This document shows positions 59,131-64,000 of a DNA stretch of 64,000 nt, piece by piece (within the stretch, counting starts at the first letter, position 1; every line of letters begins with the position of its first letter). The position numbers and the translations under genes are program-made. The DNA comes from Acanthornis magna. Taxonomy: Eukaryota > Chordata > Aves > Passeriformes > Acanthizidae. The notes below the pieces were generated by a model that worked only from the letters and a program-made list of their open reading frames with translations, did no database searches and was not told the DNA's origin. The stretch covers positions 17,437,501-17,501,500 of the forward strand of contig JAWUZG010000029.1 in NCBI GenBank assembly GCA_036785705.1, written 5' to 3'.

Positions 59131-60433
59131 GAGTGACGTGTGTAGGGAGTCAAGCAGAGCAGATGTCGACTCACTGGGGCCAGCTGCTGTGAAGGGACTT
59201 TGATCCCAGCAGTGAAAGTCTCAGTTGGTGGGAGTGTGACTGGCAGAGGGAATCCTGGATGGTCAGACAGGAAAGTTTCCTTGCAAACACTGTGGAATGT
59301 TTTCTGGGTTTGGCTGAATTTGGTTCAGAGAGAAAAGACTGAGTTGTTTATACTTAAGAAAAATGGGCAAAACCAAGCACCATCAACAAAGCAACACAAC
59401 CTCTTCTAGGAATGTTTTGTGCCAGTAAAAACTCAGAAGGATTTTACAAGAGTATGTGCAAAACTATTCAAAATAGTGAACTGTAGACAGTGTTTTAATA
59501 TGCAGTGATTCCTTCAAGAGTCTAGCCTAAGAGTTCATTTGACATTTTTGTGGGCTTCTTCAAGGATTTTCTTCTTTTTGCAGCTAACAAATTAACAATT
59601 GGTATGCAGATGAAATGTTTCTGGAGAACCCACAAAACACTAGCTGAAGTGGTTGCTCACTTCGAGCTGTTGTTACTCCATGCACATGGAGTATCTTCAA
59701 AACGGATTCAGAGAGACCTACTTGTAGAGGCAGGCTCATTTTCCAAATGTATGGTATTTGTGTATTTTTTTTCAGGAAAACATAACTTTTATGTGAATTC
59801 AGATTTAGATATAACTATCTCTATATCTATCTATAATTGATGGGATGTAAACTTAAAGCACCATGCCAAGACCAGGTTTTTCAGAAGGTGGACATCACCT
59901 GAAACATTGCTGTATTTTTTGTATGACATTTTCTGTAAAGTAGTACTTGTTTATAAAAATACCTTATTTATACTTTTTCAAAATATTTATTAAAGCACAT
60001 TTTTTTGTGTGTATATTTATATTAGGTAAGACAATAATAAACATGCAAATAATACTTGAAGACTTCCTCTAGAAAAAGGAGAATTGTTGCAGTTGCTCCC
60101 AAGGGGATTTGATTAGTTCTATTCCTAAAGGGAGGGTGTCATCTGTGACCCAGTTTAGTAACATGGTCACAGCAGCAGGAAAACTTTTCACTTCTTAAAA
60201 TAATGGTATTTATATTAACTTGGGAGACACTGTTTCATTGTCTTCTAGAGGGAGGAGGATGATATGCAACAAGTACTCCCCGGAAACTGTGGTTCTGTTG
60301 CCTAAGGCATTGTATTGCTCTTTCAGTGAAAATGAAAGGAAAATTCTCTTGCTATTAGATGAATTTTTAAAAAAGAGAAAAATTTAGACAAGAAAATGCT
60401 TTAAATTTCCGTTGTGGTTTTCAAGTGATAAAG
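59131..60433. other. Possible decayed 5' internal region of the class I ERV
   Basis: This is where gag and protease would be expected, but I recognise neither. A 96-residue frame at 59550-59840 has no motif. AT-rich sequence with a short ATCT microsatellite lies near 59808-59835. Confidence 0.3.
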
Positions 60434-63110
60434 GGTTAGGCCTATCAAATCTGCAGAGTTTTGGTAATTACTGCACTACAGTTAAGGTATAACATACTGG
60501 TTGTTGGACAATATGCAGATGATTTCTTATTAGCAAAAAAGGGTGAGAATGTTGGTACACTAGATGCTATACATTTATGTATTGCCCTCGCAAAGGGACA
60601 GTGTGCATCTTTATCTAAACTTCAGCTGTCTCAAAAGAAAGTTACAATAGTTCATCTTTGTTTTGGGAAGGGACAATGAATGACAGATCCAGAAAGAACA
60701 GAGACCATAATTAAGCTCCCACATCTGGTTGTGAAAAAGTAGGCATGAGAATTTCTTGGAGCTGTGGGATTTTGCTGGCTGTGAAATCCTATATTAGGAG
60801 GATTGATTAAGTTTCTGAGACAGCAATCAATGAAGAGTTAGAGGCTATTGCATGGGGCCCAGTGAGAGTTTTAAAGCAATGAAAGGAGCTTTGGCATCTG
60901 CTTCAGCTCTTGGGCTCGCAGATTATATCAAACTCCTTTAATCTGTGCGTACATGAATGTGAAGTATAGCCAGTGGACCTCACCATAAACCAGTTTTATA
61001 TTACTCAGTTCAACTAGATTCAATTGCAGTGGGATCGCCAGCCTATACCAAACCAGTGGCAGGAACAGTGATAATATCGGAGAAGAGCTGCCCCCTTATC
61101 CTGAATCATTCTGTAATAGTCCACATCCCAAGTGAGCTGGAAATAATGTTGAGACAGTACGAAACCTAAGCTCTACAGACACAATGGGCACATAGATATA
61201 ACTAATTCTTCTAATGGCCACTAACTTAAAAAGCTGTAAAACCTTGAATTCAGCAAGCGTAATAACTTGCCCTGATAATTTGAGGCCGCACCTCGAATCC
61301 TGTGATCAGTTTTGGGCCCCTTACTACAAGAAAGTCATTGACGTTCTAGAGCATGGCCAAAGAAGGGCAATGAAGTCGATGACAGATCTGGAGCGCAAGT
61401 CCTATGAATAGCAGCTGAGGGAATTGGGGTTATTTAGTCCGAAGAAATGGAGGCTCAGAACAGACTTTATCACTCTCTACAGCTACCTGAAAGAAGGCTG
61501 CACTAAGGCATTGGTGTCTTCTTACAGGTAACAAGTGACAGGATGGGAGAAAATGGCCTAAAGTTGTGCCAGGGAATATATACATTAGGTAGTCGGAAAA
61601 ATTTATTTACTGAAAAGATGGTCAGGCATTGGAACAGGCTGCCAAGGGAATGGTGGGATCACAATCCCTGGAAGTGGTCCAAAAATATATGATGTGTTAC
61701 TTGGGAATGTGGTTTAGTGGTCTACGTGGCAGTACCGGGTTAATGGCTGGACTTGATGGTCTTTCCCAGCCTTAAAGATTCTGCGACAGAGAACATCACC
61801 ACTGTGAGAAAGTGATGCATATTTCAGGCAAAACACAGACTGAATTAACTGATGTTCTGATATATAACCCAGACCTAGTTCCTTTTGTAAATGTTTCATT
61901 CTACTACTTGCGAGGACAATGACTGACATTGTAGTAAACCAGGGACAAGAAGCAGAACTACTCTCAGCAAAGATAAGCCTGCAGGGAGCAGAACTTCTAG
62001 CCCTGACACATTCAGTACACCTGAGGAAGAGGGTCAAGAAGTTAACATCTCATACAGACTCTCAGTATGCTCTCGGGCTATGTCATGCATCAGCAGTACT
62101 ATGGAGAGGGTGGGGATTTTTCACATCCACAGGAAGAGAATATCTAATGGAGAGGAAATATGCAATTTACTATAATCAGTAAAGTTACCTGTGGAAACTG
62201 ACCAGCCCACACTAGAGGCATTACAGAAACTGGAAGAGGAAATGCTGTCACTGATGCAGCTGCAAAGGCTGCAGCCAGGCAACCTCTGATGCAATGCTGA
62301 CTCTGATGGTTATCCAGAGTGAATGGCTAAATTTGAGACACCCGAAGTCTATGTATGAGAAGCACTGCTCAACAGAAAAGTCAATGGGAAAAGTGGGAAG
62401 CAACTCAAAATAATGATGGAATATGGTCAATTGGAGCAAAACTAATTCTGCCAAAGAAATATTTAATCACTGTGGCTAGATGATTTCATGATAAAGCCCA
62501 TGGAAGGATGGAAGCAATAGCTAACGAAGTACAGAAAGTATGGGTGGCTCCAGAAATTTTTGCTGCTGCAAAATAAATCACAAATAACTGCCTAACTTGC
62601 CAAAAATTCTGGAGTATCAGACTGAGCTGTGAGACCATGGGCCTACTTGGTAGCAATAGTAGATCATCTGTCAGGCTGGGCAGAAGCCTTTCCAAAAAGA
62701 AGGGTTGACACAGGAGGACTAGTAAAAGCCTTGCTTAAGTAAAATTATATCTGGTTATGGGATGCCAGAGGCAGTTGAATTAATGAGACAGAGGTGCTCA
62801 TTTTACAGCAAATTTGATCAACAAACTGTGTAAGTCTTTGGAGATTGAGAGGAAATTGCATACACCATATCACTCACAGTCTTCATGAAATGTAGAGAGA
62901 ATGAATACAACATTTAAAGAAAAATTAGTAAAAATATGTGCATACACTAATCTGAAGTGGCCAGAAGCCTTAAACTTGGTTCTGTGCTCATGGTGATTTG
63001 TAGGGCTCCCAGTGTAAAATCTCTTGGGAGTCACTTACATGAATGTGAGGTATAGCCAGTGGACCTCGCCATAAGCCAGTTGTATATTATTCAACTCTTC
63101 AATTATGCCA
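60434..63110 (+). pseudogene. pol: Decayed class I (gammaretrovirus-like) ERV pol, split by a CR1
   Basis: Fragments run in the correct order on the plus strand. The RT catalytic segment QYADDFLLA is near 60510, followed by an EFLGAVGF connection-type piece near 60752 and a KPVLYYS...LD segment near 60990. After the CR1, RNase H appears with ELLAL near 61985 and SHTDSQYALGL near 62048. A GNAVTDAAAKAA-like piece follows at 62244 in a shifted frame, then an integrase zinc-like TCQKF piece near 62597 and a core piece near 62755-62930. There are many stops and frameshifts, so it is long dead. The class I assignment rests on domain order and local motifs and is moderately sure. Confidence 0.72.
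61210..61800 (+). mobile_element. CR1 LINE 3' fragment nested in the class I ERV
   Basis: The plus-strand CR1 tail contains ATCCTGTGATCAGTTTTGGG near 61298, TTGACGTTCTAGAGCATGGC near 61338, TTGGAACAGGCTGCC near 61628 and a final GGACTTGATGGTC then TCTTTCCCAGCC near 61750-61775. It lies between the RT connection and RNase H pieces of the ERV pol, so the CR1 inserted after the retrovirus did. Confidence 0.88.
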
Positions 63111-63214
63111 GGAATTTATATCCCAGATAAGACCAATTTACTGGGTAGAGACGAACACTTGATTCAGTATGTTTTATACATGAAGAAAGTGTTTGAAGAG
63201 CAGAGAAAGTATGC

Positions 63215-63640
63215 ACAATGATACAATAGAATTTCCTGAGTTGGAAAGGACCTACTAGGATCATCAAAGTCCAACTCGTGGCCCTGCACAGAACAGTCCC
63301 AAGAATCACACCATATGTCTGAGAGCATTCTTGAACTCTGACAGGCTTGGTGCTGTGACCACTTCCCTAGGGAGCTTGTTCCAGTGCTCAACCACCCGTT
63401 GGGTGAAAAATCTTTTCCTGATATCTAATCGAAACCTCCCCTTCATACCATTCCCTCAGGTCTTGTCACTGGTAGCCAGAGAGATCAGTGCTTGCCCCTC
63501 TGCTTTGTGTTGTGAAGAAGTCATAGACAATTATGAGATCTCCCCTCCTTCTTCTAGGCTGAACAAGCTAAGTGACCTCAGCCACTCCTCATACGGTTTC
63601 CCTTCTAGACTCTTCACCATCTTAGTAGTGTTGTAGTATC
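63215..63640 (-). mobile_element. CR1 LINE 3' fragment, minus strand
   Basis: Minus-strand CR1 landmarks: GAGTTGGAAAGGACCTACTA near 63238, CATCAAAGTCCAACTC near 63263, CTTGTTCCAGTGCTCAACCA near 63376 and TTCTAGGCTGAACAAGCTAA near 63553. It is only moderately diverged. The plus-strand open frame 63331-63636 is antisense. Confidence 0.9.
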
Positions 63641-63734
63641 AGACCACACCACCTGAAACACAGGTACATAATGCACAGCCTAGAAAGCAAGTTTTAAATA
63701 AGGTATTGTCTATGAAATCCAAATTAGAACCCAA

Positions 63735-64000
63735 ATAAGAGGAAAAGAGGGTAGTAGTAATAGAAGACTCCCATCTAGGGGGAACAGAGGGCCTGATATG
63801 CAGACTGGACCCAGCTCACAGGGAAGTCTGCTGTCTCCCAGTGGGAAAGGATAAGGGACATTACTGGAAAACTCTCCAGTCTAGTAAGACCCTCTGATTA
63901 CTATCCCTTATTGGTTACTCAAGCCAGCAGCAATGACATAACAAAGATAAGCCTGAGGGCAATCAAAAGAGACATCAGGACCTTAGGATGATTAGTTGAG
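63735..64000 (+). pseudogene. CR1 LINE ORF1 fragment, cut by the window end
   Basis: The plus strand encodes broken pieces resembling the C-terminal esterase-like (SGNH) domain of CR1 ORF1: EDSHLGGTEGLICRLDPAH, then REVCCLP, and after stops a NQKRHQDLR piece. Frame breaks are near 63890-63960. The fit is by recollection of the family. A different LINE or a host-derived hydrolase fragment cannot be excluded. Confidence 0.55.

Noticed and set aside
1..64000. tRNA, rRNA, bacterial operons or ribosome binding sites
   Set aside because: No cloverleaf or rRNA-like sequence was seen, and the retroelement content shows vertebrate nuclear DNA, so bacterial signals do not apply.

Overview
The window is a gene-poor stretch of vertebrate nuclear DNA that looks avian. 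CR1 LINE fragments occur on both strands, and there is a crowd of bird-type ERV-L and ERV-K-like LTRs plus one ERV-L provirus with a recognisable gag and pol. The load of LTR elements suggests a songbird-like genome, but species cannot be read from the sequence. I found no host protein-coding exon, tRNA or rRNA that I can defend. The window is best read as intergenic or intronic DNA shaped by retroelements. Layout: 1-6 kb holds an LTR-like fragment, a nested foldback at 1964-2403, a truncated LTR (2570-3137) and a minus-strand LTR (5270 to about 6060). About 6-25 kb is AT-rich unique DNA with few recognisable repeats (an LTR at 14191-15196 and CR1 tails near 15.95 and 18.5 kb). From 25 to 34 kb there are ERV-K-like LTRs in minus orientation, one splitting an older duplicated sequence with an exact 6-bp target duplication, plus a CR1 and several tandem repeats. 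The centrepiece is a complete ERV-L provirus at 35589-42626: two 972/971-bp LTRs, a lysine-type primer binding site, an open gag (554 aa), a pro-pol region broken by stops and one frameshift, no env, and a 5-bp target duplication AGTGC. Downstream, 43-51 kb holds two solo LTRs with perfect 5-bp duplications (TAAGA, GTACT), a further LTR with U3-like tandem repeats, two minus-strand LTRs and a long CR1. From 55 to 58 kb two LTRs lie almost end to end, each with a second copy elsewhere in the window. From 58.7 to 63.1 kb are an LTR-like promoter segment and a heavily decayed class I (gammaretrovirus-like) pol, interrupted by a CR1. The window ends in CR1 pieces of opposite orientation. How the parts fit together: the ERV-L provirus is the only unit with a near-complete gene set (capsid protein, protease, reverse transcriptase, RNase H, integrase, but no envelope), which fits an intracellular retrotransposon. 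Its gag is open while pol is dead, so this copy could at most supply Gag or move with help from another copy. The gag stop codon lies inside a perfect 9-bp stem, and pro continues in the same frame, a layout suggestive of stop-codon readthrough.
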